A stretch of 52,504 bases of DNA from assembly GCA_012719135.1 (NCBI GenBank), contig JAAYAW010000014.1, positions 1-52,504 on the forward strand. The letters are read 5' to 3'. The translations under genes and the position numbers were made by a program. This DNA comes from Chloroflexota bacterium (lineage in GTDB: Bacteria; Chloroflexota; Anaerolineae; UBA1429). A model generated the notes under the pieces. The model made no database searches, was not told the DNA's origin, and was given only the letters and a program-made list of their open reading frames with translations. Below are positions 8,093 through 16,614 of the stretch, one piece after another; position 1 is the first letter of the stretch; every line of letters begins with the position of its first letter.

Positions 8093-9444
8093 TGCGGTCC
8101 AGACGAAGGTTGGTGGTGATCGGCGGCGATGCCGCGGGGATGAGTGCGGCATCGCAGGCCCGGCGCCGGGATCCGGACCTGGATATCATGGTGCTGGAGC
8201 GCGGTGAGCACGTATCCTATGCGGCGTGCGGCATGCCCTACCTGGTGGGCGGGCTGGTGGGTTCGCCGGAGCGGCTCATCGCTCGGCGGCCCGAGCAGTT
8301 CGCGGCGCAGGGTATCGAGGTTCGGCTCCGGCACGAGGCGATACGGATCGATCCGCCGGCGCAGCGGGTGAGTTTCAGCTCTTCGGACGGCGTCACTCAC
8401 GTCGAGCCCTATGATGAACTGCTCATCGCCACAGGGGCGCGTGCGAGCATCCCGGATATCCCCGGCGCCTACGCTCGAGGCGTATTTACTCTGCGCAACC
8501 TGGCCAGCGGGGTGGCTACATGGGAATGGGTGGAGCGTGAGCGGCCGGGGCGTGCCGTGGTCATTGGTGGCGGCTATATCGGCCTGGAGATGGCGGAGAG
8601 CCTGCGCCATCGCGGCATCCAGACGGCCCTGGTGCACCGCGGCGCTGAGGTGATGTCCAACCTCGATCCCGAGATGGGCGCCCTGGCCTCCCAGGCGTTG
8701 CGCGATATCGGCGTGGCGCTGTACCTGGGAGAACAGCCCCTGGCGATCCTGGAGGCGAATGGCCGCGCGCGCGCCGTGCAACTCTCCGATCGCGAGCTGC
8801 CGGCCGATCTTGTTGTGTTCGGCACCGGGGCGCGCCCAAACAGCGCGCTGGCGCAGGAGGCCGGCATCCCCCTGGGCGCGGGTGGCGCCATTCGCGTGGA
8901 TGACCATCTGCGCGCGGGCATCGATCATGTCTGGGCGGCCGGCGACTGCGCCGCCACGATACAGCGTGTGACCGGGGAGCCGATCTGGGTTGCACTGGGA
9001 ACGGTGGCCAACAAGATGGGACGCATCGCCGGGCTGAACCTCACCGGCGGCGATGCCGCGTTCCCGGGCGTCCTGAACACGGCGATCACCAAGGTCGGCG
9101 TGATGGAGATCGCGCGGACCGGGCTCCGCGAGGGGGAGTGCCTTCGCTCGAGTCTGGACTATGCCGCCATTACGATAGAGGATCGCACGCTGCCGGGCTA
9201 CTATCCCGGCTCTGCGCCCATCCACGTCAAGCTCTGCGCAGAAAAGGGCAGCGGCAGGCTCCTGGGCGGGCAGATCATCGGCGGTCCGGGCTCCGGCAAG
9301 CGGATTGACACCATCGCCGCCTGCCTGACGGCCCGGATGACCGTGCAGGATCTGGTAGATATGGACCTGGCCTATGCACCGCCCTTTTCGCCCGTCTGGG
9401 ATCCCGTACAGACCGCTGCTCGTGTGCTGCTGAGCGAGGTGTGA
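8092..9444 (+). CDS. CoA-disulfide reductase / NADH oxidase-like flavoprotein
   Basis: A 450-residue pyridine nucleotide-disulfide oxidoreductase of the single-cysteine group. An FAD-binding GGDAAGMSAASQARR is followed by SYAACGMPYL, whose C46 corresponds to the redox cysteine of CoA-disulfide reductase and NADH oxidase. A second dinucleotide fold (VVIGGGYIGLEMAE) binds NAD(P)H, and AAGDC closes the FAD domain. The C-terminal YAPPFSPVWDP is the dimerisation-domain signature of CoADR-type enzymes. The product may be CoA, water from oxygen, or reduced polysulfide. It starts on the last base of the GH4 gene and is followed at once by a flavin reductase homologue, forming a small redox module. 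Confidence 0.88.
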   Translation: MRSRRRLVVIGGDAAGMSAASQARRRDPDLDIMVLERGEHVSYAACGMPYLVGGLVGSPERLIARRPEQFAAQGIEVRLRHEAIRIDPPAQRVSFSSSDGVTHVEPYDELLIATGARASIPDIPGAYARGVFTLRNLASGVATWEWVERERPGRAVVIGGGYIGLEMAESLRHRGIQTALVHRGAEVMSNLDPEMGALASQALRDIGVALYLGEQPLAILEANGRARAVQLSDRELPADLVVFGTGARPNSALAQEAGIPLGAGGAIRVDDHLRAGIDHVWAAGDCAATIQRVTGEPIWVALGTVANKMGRIAGLNLTGGDAAFPGVLNTAITKVGVMEIARTGLREGECLRSSLDYAAITIEDRTLPGYYPGSAPIHVKLCAEKGSGRLLGGQIIGGPGSGKRIDTIAACLTARMTVQDLVDMDLAYAPPFSPVWDPVQTAARVLLSEV

Positions 9445-9445
9445 G

Positions 9446-10420
9446 GTGAGGGCTGCGCCTCCTGCCGATCCTGTTACCTGCCTGGCTGAGGGGGTTGACC
9501 GGCTCTTTGAGCCGCTGGAGATTCGTGGCAGGCGGCTGCGCAACCGCATCGTCATGCCGCCCATGGTCGCTAACCGGGGCATCGTGACGCCTGCGGGCGT
9601 GGCCTGGTACAAGGCGCACGCTGCGGGCGGCGTGGGGCTCGTCATCGTCGAGGCTACCAGCGTGGATGGCTTCCGGTATCTCTTCTCCGTGGAGGATCTC
9701 TCGCGGCTGGCGAAAGCCATACACGCGGGCGGTGCACTGGCCGCGATACAGCTTTTTCCCGGCGTGCGTGAGCAGCAAGTCCGGCCCGCGGATCTGGATC
9801 GTGCGCGCCTGGAAGGGCTGATCGAAGGCTGTGCCTCGGCAGCCGAGCGGTGTGCAGAGGCGGGCTTTGATGGGATCGAGGTCCACGGCGCGCACGGTTT
9901 CCTGCTGAACCAGTTCTTTTCACTCGCGGCGAACGGCCGCACGGATGCCTACGGTGGCACACTGGCAGGGCGGATGCTGCTGGCGGTGCGGATCTCGAGC
10001 GCCGTTCGGGCGGCGCTGCCCGACGATGGCCTCCTGCTCTACCGCCACACTCCCGTAGGCGAGGGCTATTCCCTGGAGGAGAGCCTGGAGCTGGGTGCCG
10101 CGCTGGCGGATGCCGGTGTGGATGTTCTGGACCTCTCGCCTTCGTCCTTTCGTGTACCGGGGGATGGGGCGGCGCCCTTTCGTTCGTTGGGCGTGCCGGT
10201 GATCGCGGTGAACGAGCTGGACCGCGTGGAACGGGCCGTGGAGGTTCTGCGAGAGGGGCGTGCGGACCTTGTGGCCATCGGGCGCGGGCTGATCGCAGAC
10301 CCGCGTTGGCCTGTGCGCACACGCGCGGGAAAGGACGCGCGCCGGTGTCTGCACTGCGACAGTTGCCACGGCGATCTGAATGCCGGGCGCCCGGTACACT
10401 GCGTGCTGTGGCGTTCATGA
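9446..10420 (+). CDS. Old-yellow-enzyme family NADH:flavin oxidoreductase
   Basis: A 324-residue FMN-dependent TIM barrel. IEVHGAHGFLLNQFFS and NGRTDAYGG are the classic OYE signatures. The C-terminus carries CLHCDSCHGDLNAGRPVHC, a four-cysteine pattern like the iron-sulfur motif of 2,4-dienoyl-CoA reductase-type members. The protein stops there, without the FAD/NADH domains of the large enzymes. The start is a GTG two bases after the previous stop. Electrons may come from the upstream CoADR-like flavoprotein, which would supply the missing reductase domains in trans (inference). The substrate is probably an enone or enoyl compound. Confidence 0.87.
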   Translation: MRAAPPADPVTCLAEGVDRLFEPLEIRGRRLRNRIVMPPMVANRGIVTPAGVAWYKAHAAGGVGLVIVEATSVDGFRYLFSVEDLSRLAKAIHAGGALAAIQLFPGVREQQVRPADLDRARLEGLIEGCASAAERCAEAGFDGIEVHGAHGFLLNQFFSLAANGRTDAYGGTLAGRMLLAVRISSAVRAALPDDGLLLYRHTPVGEGYSLEESLELGAALADAGVDVLDLSPSSFRVPGDGAAPFRSLGVPVIAVNELDRVERAVEVLREGRADLVAIGRGLIADPRWPVRTRAGKDARRCLHCDSCHGDLNAGRPVHCVLWRS

Positions 10421-10454
10421 GTTTGGTGTTGGGAGGTGAGCATGAGGACGTGTA

Positions 10455-11336
10455 ATGAGGCGTAGACCAGGCACACGGCGCATCTCCGCCTATACGGCGT
10501 TCCTGATCCAGGCCTGCTTTATTTCGTGGGTCGGGTGGATGCCCGCGCTGCTCCTGGGGCCGACGCAAGGCTATGCGCACGTCCACGGCCTGAGCCTCCT
10601 CGAGGCGGGCTGGCCGCGCTTTTCCGGAGGGGTGCAGCTGGCGGTGGCCCTTCTCTTTGTGTCCGGCGCGTACGGCGCGCTGCTTTCGGGGTTGGGCGTG
10701 ACCGCACGCTTGGGGGGGAGCGAGGGAATCCGTTTGCTCATCCTGCGCCTCCGCACCTGGCGTGTTCCGGTGCGCTGGTATCTGGCGGCCTTTGGCCTGC
10801 CTGTCCTCCTGATTTTGCCCGCGGCTGCCCTTGCCCGTGCCCAGGGGATCGTGGCCGCGGCTCCGCCGCTGGGGGCTTGGGCTGCGCCGGTGGTCTTTTT
10901 GTTCCACTTGTTGACAATCGCCACGCAGGAAGTCGGGTGGCGAGGGCTCGCTCTTCCTTTGCTCCAGCGCACACGCAGCGCCGAGCAGGCGGCCTACCAG
11001 ACGGGGGCTGGGTGGATCGTCTGGCTGCTGCCGTATCTGATGGCGCTGTATGCCGGGCGGATTGAGCCGCAGCTGTACGCCCTCCATCTGCTTGGGTGGG
11101 TCTTGACCCTTCTGGGGGCCTCGGTGATTCAGGCCTGGCTGTACAACAGCACGGCCAGCCTGGTGTTGAGCGCCCTGTATAGCGCCACGATGATGACCGT
11201 CTGGGTGATGGCGGCGGGCATCCTGAATTGGCAGCCTGCGGCACAGCTTGTGCTGGGCTCTACGACCTGGCTGGCGGCGTGGCTCATCATCCGGCGCCGC
11301 GGTCAGCAGGGGCTGATGCACCGTCAGGCAGGGTAG
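10455..11336 (+). CDS. CPBP (Abi) family-like multi-pass membrane protein, catalytic motifs degenerate
   Basis: A 293-residue polytopic membrane protein with about seven to eight hydrophobic segments. The block TQEVGWRGLALPLL matches motif 1 of CPBP intramembrane glutamic proteases (EExGWRG), but the first Glu is Gln. The second-motif His expected in the following helix is absent (IVWLLPYLMA). The third motif YNSTASLVLSALYSATMM lacks the usual His and Asn. It is therefore a CPBP-fold protein that probably lacks protease activity. It follows the OYE gene by 34 bases and may close that operon. A GAGGACG sequence about 6 bases before the ATG is the likely ribosome-binding site. Confidence 0.72.
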   Translation: MRRRPGTRRISAYTAFLIQACFISWVGWMPALLLGPTQGYAHVHGLSLLEAGWPRFSGGVQLAVALLFVSGAYGALLSGLGVTARLGGSEGIRLLILRLRTWRVPVRWYLAAFGLPVLLILPAAALARAQGIVAAAPPLGAWAAPVVFLFHLLTIATQEVGWRGLALPLLQRTRSAEQAAYQTGAGWIVWLLPYLMALYAGRIEPQLYALHLLGWVLTLLGASVIQAWLYNSTASLVLSALYSATMMTVWVMAAGILNWQPAAQLVLGSTTWLAAWLIIRRRGQQGLMHRQAG

Positions 11337-11438
11337 CGGGCCGGCGCTACCGTTGAGGTCGGTTCGCGCCAGTGAGGAAGGGCTCGGCATCGCCGCCCAT
11401 CCGTGTGGCCGGATGGCATGGCGCGCTTTCATCGGCTG

Positions 11439-11468
11439 TTGACAGGGCGGCGCCGGGCGCATCATAAT
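11439..11468 (+). promoter_or_regulatory. Sigma-70-type promoter for the HEAT-repeat gene
   Basis: TTGACA (11439-11444) and CATAAT (11463-11468) with an 18-base spacer, about 70 bases before the ATG at 11540. The -35 is a perfect consensus. Confidence 0.7.
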
Positions 11469-11539
11469 GGCCGAGAGGGCGCCGTACGGAGCGCTCTGCG
11501 GTGGTCAGGCGGATCGCGCGACGACGAGGAGCAAAGACG

Positions 11540-12472
11540 ATGCCCAGTCTGAAGAGGATCGGTGAGCACGTTCGGCGGCTGATCCGGCCGCGACGCCTGG
11601 CCGTCGATGAGGAGGAACAGAGCAGACTCATGGGCCGGATAAGGGCCTCGGATGTGGAGTTGCGGCGGCAGGCCGCGGAGGCTCTGGGGGCCTTCCCGAC
11701 CGATGCGGCTGCGGCTGCGCTGGCGGAGGCCACCCATGATCGTGATGTGCACGTCCGCGAGATGGCCGCGCGCAGCCTCAGGGGCATCGGCAGGGACGCT
11801 CGGGTGCCTGTGACGCTGGTCATGGACGCGCTCCAGTTGGAGCCACTGGACTCCCCGGCCCTCTATCCTCTTGTCTCTGCCCTGCGCCTTCTAGGGCCCG
11901 GCGAGGCCGCGGAGCGTGTGGTGATCGAAAAGCACGGCTGGGGAATCGCCCGCGCGTCCAAGTCCAAGATAGACGAGATGGTCGCCCTCCGCGAGAAACT
12001 CGTGGAGTTCTCAGGGGATGCAGTGGCTATGAAGCCCGCCTTTGATGAGCTCTTTGCCAGGCTGGATGACCCCGATCCGGATATCCGGCAGGACGTAAAG
12101 GGAAGCCTGGCCAGCAACCGCTACTCTGTGCGGCCCCTCTGGGAGATCTATAACGAACTGCTCGAGACCGAGCCCCGGCGGGCTGTGATGGCGGGCCGGG
12201 TGATCGGCCACCGGCTCAACCCGCACGGGCTGCCGCGCGTGCCTGTGGGCACGACCATGACCAAGCTCGGCGTGCCGATCGCTTTTCTCACCTGCGCCTG
12301 CGCGCATTGCGGGCGTGAGAACCCCAACATCCCCGTCCCGCAGCGGGGACTGGACCTGCCCTGTACCGGGCGCCTGACCGCCGGCAGCGCGGCTTATGCG
12401 CTCGAGGTCCTGTGCGATTTCTGTGGCAACTACTTTGCGGCCACTTTTGATCAGGACCCGCGCTCGCCCTGA
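11540..12472 (+). CDS. HEAT-repeat protein with C-terminal zinc-ribbon-like cysteines
   Basis: A 310-residue protein. After a basic N-terminus, residues about 30-80 form HEAT/PBS-lyase-type repeats (ELRRQAAEALGAF, VHVREMAARSLRGIG). A further HEAT-like unit appears near DPDIRQDVKGSLAS. The C-terminus contains CACAHCG and CDFCG separated by about 50 residues, a likely zinc-binding pair. The ATG at 11540 follows GAGGAGC and is preferred to an upstream in-frame GTG. HEAT arrays usually mediate protein-protein contacts; no enzymatic function is visible. The gene is convergent with selD, with 10 bases between stop codons. Partner and role are unknown. Confidence 0.75.
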   Translation: MPSLKRIGEHVRRLIRPRRLAVDEEEQSRLMGRIRASDVELRRQAAEALGAFPTDAAAAALAEATHDRDVHVREMAARSLRGIGRDARVPVTLVMDALQLEPLDSPALYPLVSALRLLGPGEAAERVVIEKHGWGIARASKSKIDEMVALREKLVEFSGDAVAMKPAFDELFARLDDPDPDIRQDVKGSLASNRYSVRPLWEIYNELLETEPRRAVMAGRVIGHRLNPHGLPRVPVGTTMTKLGVPIAFLTCACAHCGRENPNIPVPQRGLDLPCTGRLTAGSAAYALEVLCDFCGNYFAATFDQDPRSP

Positions 12473-12482
12473 CGGCGAGCGC

Positions 12483-13562
12483 CTACAGGATCTCGATTCC
12501 CGCAGGGCCAGCGACAACCTCTCCGATCTCCCACACGGGCTGGCCGAGCCGGGCCGCCTCCCGTATGTATCGCTCTGCCGCCGCAGGGGGCAGAGTGAGG
12601 AGAAGGCCTCCCGAGGTCTCCGGCGTGCACGGCAACATGCGCTGCTCGTACTCCAGCCTGGGCGCAAAGCGCACGTGATGGCCATAGTCGGACATGTTGG
12701 TGTTAGCCAGGGCCGGGAAGAGCAGTTCGTCTGCATACTGGGCGGCTCCAGCGTGGAAGGGGAGCGCATCAAAGCGGAAACGCAGCAGCACCCCGCTTTG
12801 CGAGGCGACTTCCCAGGCATGGCCGAGGAGGCCAAACCCGGTCACGTCCGTCACCGCATGCAGTACGTCGACGGCACGGAGCGCCTCGGCTGCCCGGTTG
12901 TTCAGGCGTTTCATCCACTCCACCGCGCCGGCTACGTGTTCCGGCGACGCCTGATCTGCCTTGAAGGCCGTCGTAATGAGCCCCACGCCGAGCGGCTTGG
13001 TCAGCAGGATCCTATCGCCGGCCTCAGCGCCGGACTTGCTCCCGAGGCGATCTGGGCTCGCAAAGCCCAGAACGGCGTAACCGAACTTGGGCTCGTCGTC
13101 GTCAACGGTATGACCACCGGCCACCACGGCCCCTGCCTCTCGGATCTTGTCCGCCCCTCCGCGCAGGATCTGTGCCAGCACATCCTCGGGCATGTCTGCC
13201 GGAAAGGCCGCAAGATTGAGGGCCAAGAAGGGCTGCCCGCCCATGGCGTAGATGTCGCTCAGAGCGTTGGCTGCGGCGATGGCGCCATAGTCAAGAGGAT
13301 CATCCACGACGGGCGTGAAAAAGTCGATTGTGGCAACCAGGGCCCGTTCGGAACTCAGGCGCCAGGCCGCCGCATCGTCAGCTCTTGCCAGCCCGATGAG
13401 CAGATCGGGATACTGCGATTCGTCAAAGATCTCACCCAGATGGCGCGTAACTCGCGCCAGGGCCGCGGAGGCCCGCTTGCTCCCTCAACCGGCTGCCTTG
13501 GCCAGTTGCGACAGCCGATACGGGCGCTGCGGATCCGGGCCTTGGACGGGGCATTCAGTCAT
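12483..13562 (-). CDS. selD: Selenophosphate synthetase with an in-frame UGA selenocysteine codon
   Basis: SelD makes selenophosphate from selenide and ATP. On the minus strand the frame runs from ATG (13560-13562) to the stop at 12483, interrupted by one TGA (13485-13487) at codon 26. Around it the protein reads KAAG-U-GSKRASAALARV, exactly where other SelDs have the catalytic Cys in GAGCGCK, and K29 matches the essential Lys. The frame downstream of the TGA is fully conserved (TIDFFTPVVDDP, ANALSDIYAMGG, VTDVTGFGLLGH). With Sec decoded the protein is 359 residues, the normal family length. A simple ORF call would lose the first 86 residues and begin at a GTG (13305-13307). Translation needs SelB and tRNA-Sec, not in the window. 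The gene lies 28 bases after glgX. Confidence 0.93.
13442..13484 (-). promoter_or_regulatory. Candidate bacterial SECIS region of selD
   Basis: Immediately 3' of the UGA the mRNA can form two hairpins. One is GGGCC-UCCGC-GGCCC (13460-13474), starting 10 bases after the UGA. The other is GGCGCG-AGUUA-CGCGCC (13442-13458), with a perfect 6-bp stem and a GU-containing loop 32-36 bases after the UGA. Bacterial SECIS elements sit at this distance and usually carry GU in the apical loop. Which fold is used cannot be decided by eye. Confidence 0.5.
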
Positions 13563-13590
13563 GACGTCATTACTCCAGCAATAGCCGATC

Positions 13591-15717
13591 TCAAGGGCTC
13601 TGAGGCGACAAGGGGGGTACCTCGCCAAGGACCACCATAGAGTGCGGCGCTGCGCGGTAGCGAGGGTCTGCCAGAACCGGCCCCTCCGATTCGTTTTCGA
13701 CAATGTCCTCCGGAGAGGCCAGCGCGGTATCGATCAGGCGGCGCCAGCGGGATTCCGACGGCAGCTCGAACTCTAGCGGCTCATGGTATGCGTTCATGAT
13801 AGCATACAGGCCCGTGTCTCCGCGAAGCGCCTGCAGTTGCATGGCCAGTGAGTGCGAGTGGTAGCCCCAGTCCGGCTGGGAGATGTGGACGCCGTGAAAG
13901 AGCACGCCGTCATACAGCATGGCGTCATAGGGGCGGCCGTCCATCCGGTGCTCCTTCGTAAGCGTCGGGTGGCGCTGTCGCAACGCCACCAGTAGCCGGA
14001 CAAAGCGCACGAGATCGGCTCGTTCCTCCGCCAGCGACCAGTTGTGCCAGCTCGTCTCGTTGTCCTGGCAGTAGGCGTTGTTGTTACCTGCCTGCGTCCT
14101 CGCGAACTCATCGCCGCCGAGGATCATCGGCGTGCCCCGCGCGATCATGAGGGCTGTGAGCATGTTGCGCATCTGCCTGGCTCGAAGGTTCAGGATCTCC
14201 GGGTCGTTCGTGGGTCCTTCTGTACCGCAATTCCAAGAATGATTATAGTCCGTTCCATCGCGATTATCTTCGCCGTTCGCCAGGTTGTGCTTCCTGCTGT
14301 ACGAGACCAGGTCAGCCAGGGTAAACCCATCGTGCGCCGTCACATAGTTGATGCTGCGGTGCGAGGTATAGCTGGCCTTGCCGCGGAACAGATCAAAGCT
14401 GCCGGTGAGGCGCCAGGCGAGATCGCGCGCCGTGCCCGGGTCACCCCGGAAAAAGCGCCGGACGTCATCGCGAAAGCGACCGTTCCACTCGGCCCATCGA
14501 TCGCCCGTAAAGCCGCCCAGCTGATACAGCCCGGAGGCATCCCAGGCCTCCGCGATCAGCTTGGTGCCCGCCAGTACGGGGTCGGACTCGATCTCCCAGA
14601 GGATGGGCGGATTATCGAGCGGCTGCCCCTGCGTGTCGCGGGATAGCGCGGAGGCAAGGTCAAAGCGAAAGCCATCCACGTGATAGACCTGAACCCAATG
14701 CCGGAGGCAATCACGGATCATCCGGCGCACGATCGAGTGATTGGCATTCACCGTGTTCGCGCAGCCCGTAAAGTCGAGATAGCCGCAGTGTTCCGGGCTC
14801 AGTATGTAGTAGGTGCCATTCTCCAGGCCGCGAAACGATATCGTCGGCCCGTTCTCGTTTCCTTCGCCGGTGTGGTTGAACACCACATCGAGAATGACCT
14901 CGATCCCGGCGCGATGAAGTGCCTTGACCATGTCACGGAACTCATCCACCACGGCATGGCTTCCCGGCTCGCAGGCATAACCCTGATGCGGTGCGAAGAA
15001 GGCCACGGGTGCATATCCCCAATAGTTGCTGAGCGGTGCGCCTGTGAGCGGATCCCGGCGGTTGACCTCCTGCGGGTCGAACTGCTGGACGGGCAATAAC
15101 TCTATGGCCGTGATGCCCAAGCGCTGCAGGTAGGGGATCTTTTCGATCAGGCCTCGGTACGTCCCCGGGCATCGGACGCCCGACGACGGGTGGCGCGTAA
15201 AGCCGCGCACGTGGGCCTCGTAGATGACGCTCTCCCGAACGGGGCGTTGCAGTGGCGCGTCTCCTTCCCAGTCGTACGGGCCATAGTCGACCACCATGGC
15301 TTTGAGCGCAGATTGCACGTTATCGTGCAGGCCCTGCGCCTCAGCGCGTCTCCAGTTCGAGCCATAGGCTACCACGGCGGAGTAGGGGTCCAGCAGGGCC
15401 TTGGCGGGGCTAAAGAGCAGGCCCTCCTCCGGCAGATAGGGGCCGTGCACGCGGTAAGCATACAGGGCACCGGCCTGCAGGCCAGAGACGTAGGCATGCC
15501 AGTAGTAGTAGGTCCGGTTGGCCTCAGGATCGAGAGGCAGGACCTGAGAGGGGGCACTCTGGTCATATCGATCGAACAGCAACAACTCGACCGCGTCCGC
15601 ATGGGTCGAGTAAATGGAAAAGTTGACGCCCTCTGCCGATACCGTGGCGCCCAGAGGGGCAGGGGACCCGGCCAGCAGGGTGTGATCGCAGGGCCTAGCG
15701 GGTGCCGCTCGGCTCAT
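13591..15717 (-). CDS. glgX: Glycogen debranching enzyme / isoamylase (GlgX-type, GH13)
   Basis: A 708-residue GH13 enzyme that cleaves alpha-1,6 branches of glycogen or limit dextrins. An N-terminal CBM48-like beta domain (about 20-120) precedes the catalytic barrel. ILDVVFNHT, GFRFDLA with nucleophile D353, IAEAWDA with acid E390, and TAHDGF supply the four GH13 regions. The ATG at 15717 is chosen because AAGGAG lies 7 bases upstream. An upstream in-frame start would extend into the neighbouring intergenic region without a ribosome-binding site. It is preceded by a PH-like membrane protein gene and followed closely by selD. No other glycogen genes are in the window. Confidence 0.93.
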   Translation of the reverse strand: MSRAAPARPCDHTLLAGSPAPLGATVSAEGVNFSIYSTHADAVELLLFDRYDQSAPSQVLPLDPEANRTYYYWHAYVSGLQAGALYAYRVHGPYLPEEGLLFSPAKALLDPYSAVVAYGSNWRRAEAQGLHDNVQSALKAMVVDYGPYDWEGDAPLQRPVRESVIYEAHVRGFTRHPSSGVRCPGTYRGLIEKIPYLQRLGITAIELLPVQQFDPQEVNRRDPLTGAPLSNYWGYAPVAFFAPHQGYACEPGSHAVVDEFRDMVKALHRAGIEVILDVVFNHTGEGNENGPTISFRGLENGTYYILSPEHCGYLDFTGCANTVNANHSIVRRMIRDCLRHWVQVYHVDGFRFDLASALSRDTQGQPLDNPPILWEIESDPVLAGTKLIAEAWDASGLYQLGGFTGDRWAEWNGRFRDDVRRFFRGDPGTARDLAWRLTGSFDLFRGKASYTSHRSINYVTAHDGFTLADLVSYSRKHNLANGEDNRDGTDYNHSWNCGTEGPTNDPEILNLRARQMRNMLTALMIARGTPMILGGDEFARTQAGNNNAYCQDNETSWHNWSLAEERADLVRFVRLLVALRQRHPTLTKEHRMDGRPYDAMLYDGVLFHGVHISQPDWGYHSHSLAMQLQALRGDTGLYAIMNAYHEPLEFELPSESRWRRLIDTALASPEDIVENESEGPVLADPRYRAAPHSMVVLGEVPPLSPQSP

Positions 15718-15784
15718 GTGCGCACTCCTTTTCGCAGGAGTATAGCACACGCGACGTGAGCCTCGTAGCGGCTCTCTCGTGCGC

Positions 15785-16390
15785 TCACGTGCCGGGCAGC
15801 CGGTCACATATCCGGCGGGTCACGGCCTCCCACTCCTCCGGAGTGCATTGCACCAGCATGACCGTGCGCCGGCCTCGCCGGATCTCTATCTGGTGGCGGG
15901 ACGGGTCCAGGCGGGCGCCGGTGACATCGCTCCATCTCACTTGCTCACTCTGTCGGGAGGCCGCCAGCAGACCGGCGCCCGCCGCGGACGGCCTCCCGGT
16001 TAGCAGCAGCAGCAGGTTGACGATCCGGTTTGTGCGCGCCGTACCCCCCGCAACGGTCGAACGGATGCCATCGTCATCGAGCGTGTAGCGATAGCGGTAC
16101 CTCCGGTACAGGGTGAGCATGATCAGGACACACATCAGCCCCAGGCCCAGCGCGACGAACAGCATGGTGCGGGTAAAAGTCCACAGAGCGCCGGTTCCGA
16201 GGTCGCCGTCAATGGCGATCAGCGTGGCGCCCAGAAGCCAAACGAACAGGAGCGAGGCGCCCAGGGCGATCATCAGTTGGCGGACCACGACGGGGCTGCG
16301 GAGCGGTGATATGTCCGCTTCCCAGCTTATCGCGTCTCCTGCCGGATGGTCACTTTCCCACGCGGTCTCAGCGGGTCTCTCTGGCATCGG
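15785..16390 (-). CDS. Two-helix membrane protein with a PH-like cytoplasmic domain
   Basis: A 201-residue protein of unknown function. A hydrophilic N-terminal 30 residues is followed by two membrane helices (VVVRQLMIALGASLLFVWLL and TMLFVALGLGLMCVLIMLTL), then a roughly 100-residue beta-rich region beginning YRYRYTLDDDGI and ending in an amphipathic helix (PEEWEAVTRRICDRL). This resembles bacterial PH-domain membrane proteins (DUF304-like), recognised by pattern only. The ATG at 16390 follows AGGAGG. It is the first gene of a minus-strand unit with glgX and selD, downstream of a good promoter at 16442-16470. Confidence 0.65.
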   Translation of the reverse strand, partial: PMPERPAETAWESDHPAGDAISWEADISPLRSPVVVRQLMIALGASLLFVWLLGATLIAIDGDLGTGALWTFTRTMLFVALGLGLMCVLIMLTLYRRYRYRYTLDDDGIRSTVAGGTARTNRIVNLLLLLTGRPSAAGAGLLAASRQSEQVRWSDVTGARLDPSRHQIEIRRGRRTVMLVQCTPEEWEAVTRRICDRLPGT

Positions 16391-16441
16391 TCCTCCTGCA
16401 TCCTGTTGAGCGTAAAGCCTGCTCGTGCTATCGCGCAGGCC

Positions 16442-16470
16442 AGCATACCGGCTCAGGGGTTGGCTGGCAA
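16442..16470 (-). promoter_or_regulatory. Sigma-70-type promoter for the PH-protein-glgX-selD unit
   Basis: On the minus strand TTGCCA (16465-16470) and TATGCT (16442-16447) are separated by 17 bases, 52 bases before the start codon at 16390. It is divergent from the rplU promoter 44 bases away. Confidence 0.68.
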
Positions 16471-16513
16471 GGCGTGGGTGCCAACCAGACCGGTGACCGG
16501 CCGGCAGCCTGTT

Positions 16514-16542
16514 TTGACAGGGGCGACGCTCGCCGCTATAAT
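16514..16542 (+). promoter_or_regulatory. Consensus sigma-70 promoter for rplU-rpmA-rpmE
   Basis: TTGACA (16514-16519) and TATAAT (16537-16542) are both perfect consensus with a 17-base spacer, 72 bases before the rplU ATG. It fits strong constitutive expression of ribosomal protein genes. Confidence 0.88.
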
Positions 16543-16614
16543 GCTTTTCTGGTCGGTCGGAGGTGCGTGCAGTTCCCGGCCGCCTGTTGATCAGGCTCTC
16601 GGAGGACAGACCCA

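Noticed and set aside
7918-9942. A 674-residue open frame on the minus strand
   Set aside because: It is antisense to three well-conserved plus-strand genes and has low-complexity, Arg/His/Pro-rich composition typical of shadow frames in GC-rich DNA.
11397-11416. CCATCCG-TGTGGC-CGGATGG hairpin as a terminator for the CPBP-like gene
   Set aside because: The stem is only 7 bp without a T-tract, and it lies 61 bases past the stop; evidence is too weak.
9654-11465. A 603-residue open frame on the minus strand
   Set aside because: It is antisense to the OYE and CPBP-like genes, rich in Pro, Arg, Gln and Ser, with no recognisable motif.
12483-13307. A short SelD of 274 residues starting at GTG 13305-13307
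   Set aside because: It would lose the catalytic N-terminal loop, while the upstream frame is conserved through a single UGA codon.
12396-13640. A 414-residue plus-strand open frame across selD
   Set aside because: SelD conservation on the opposite strand is decisive, and this reading has no family motif.
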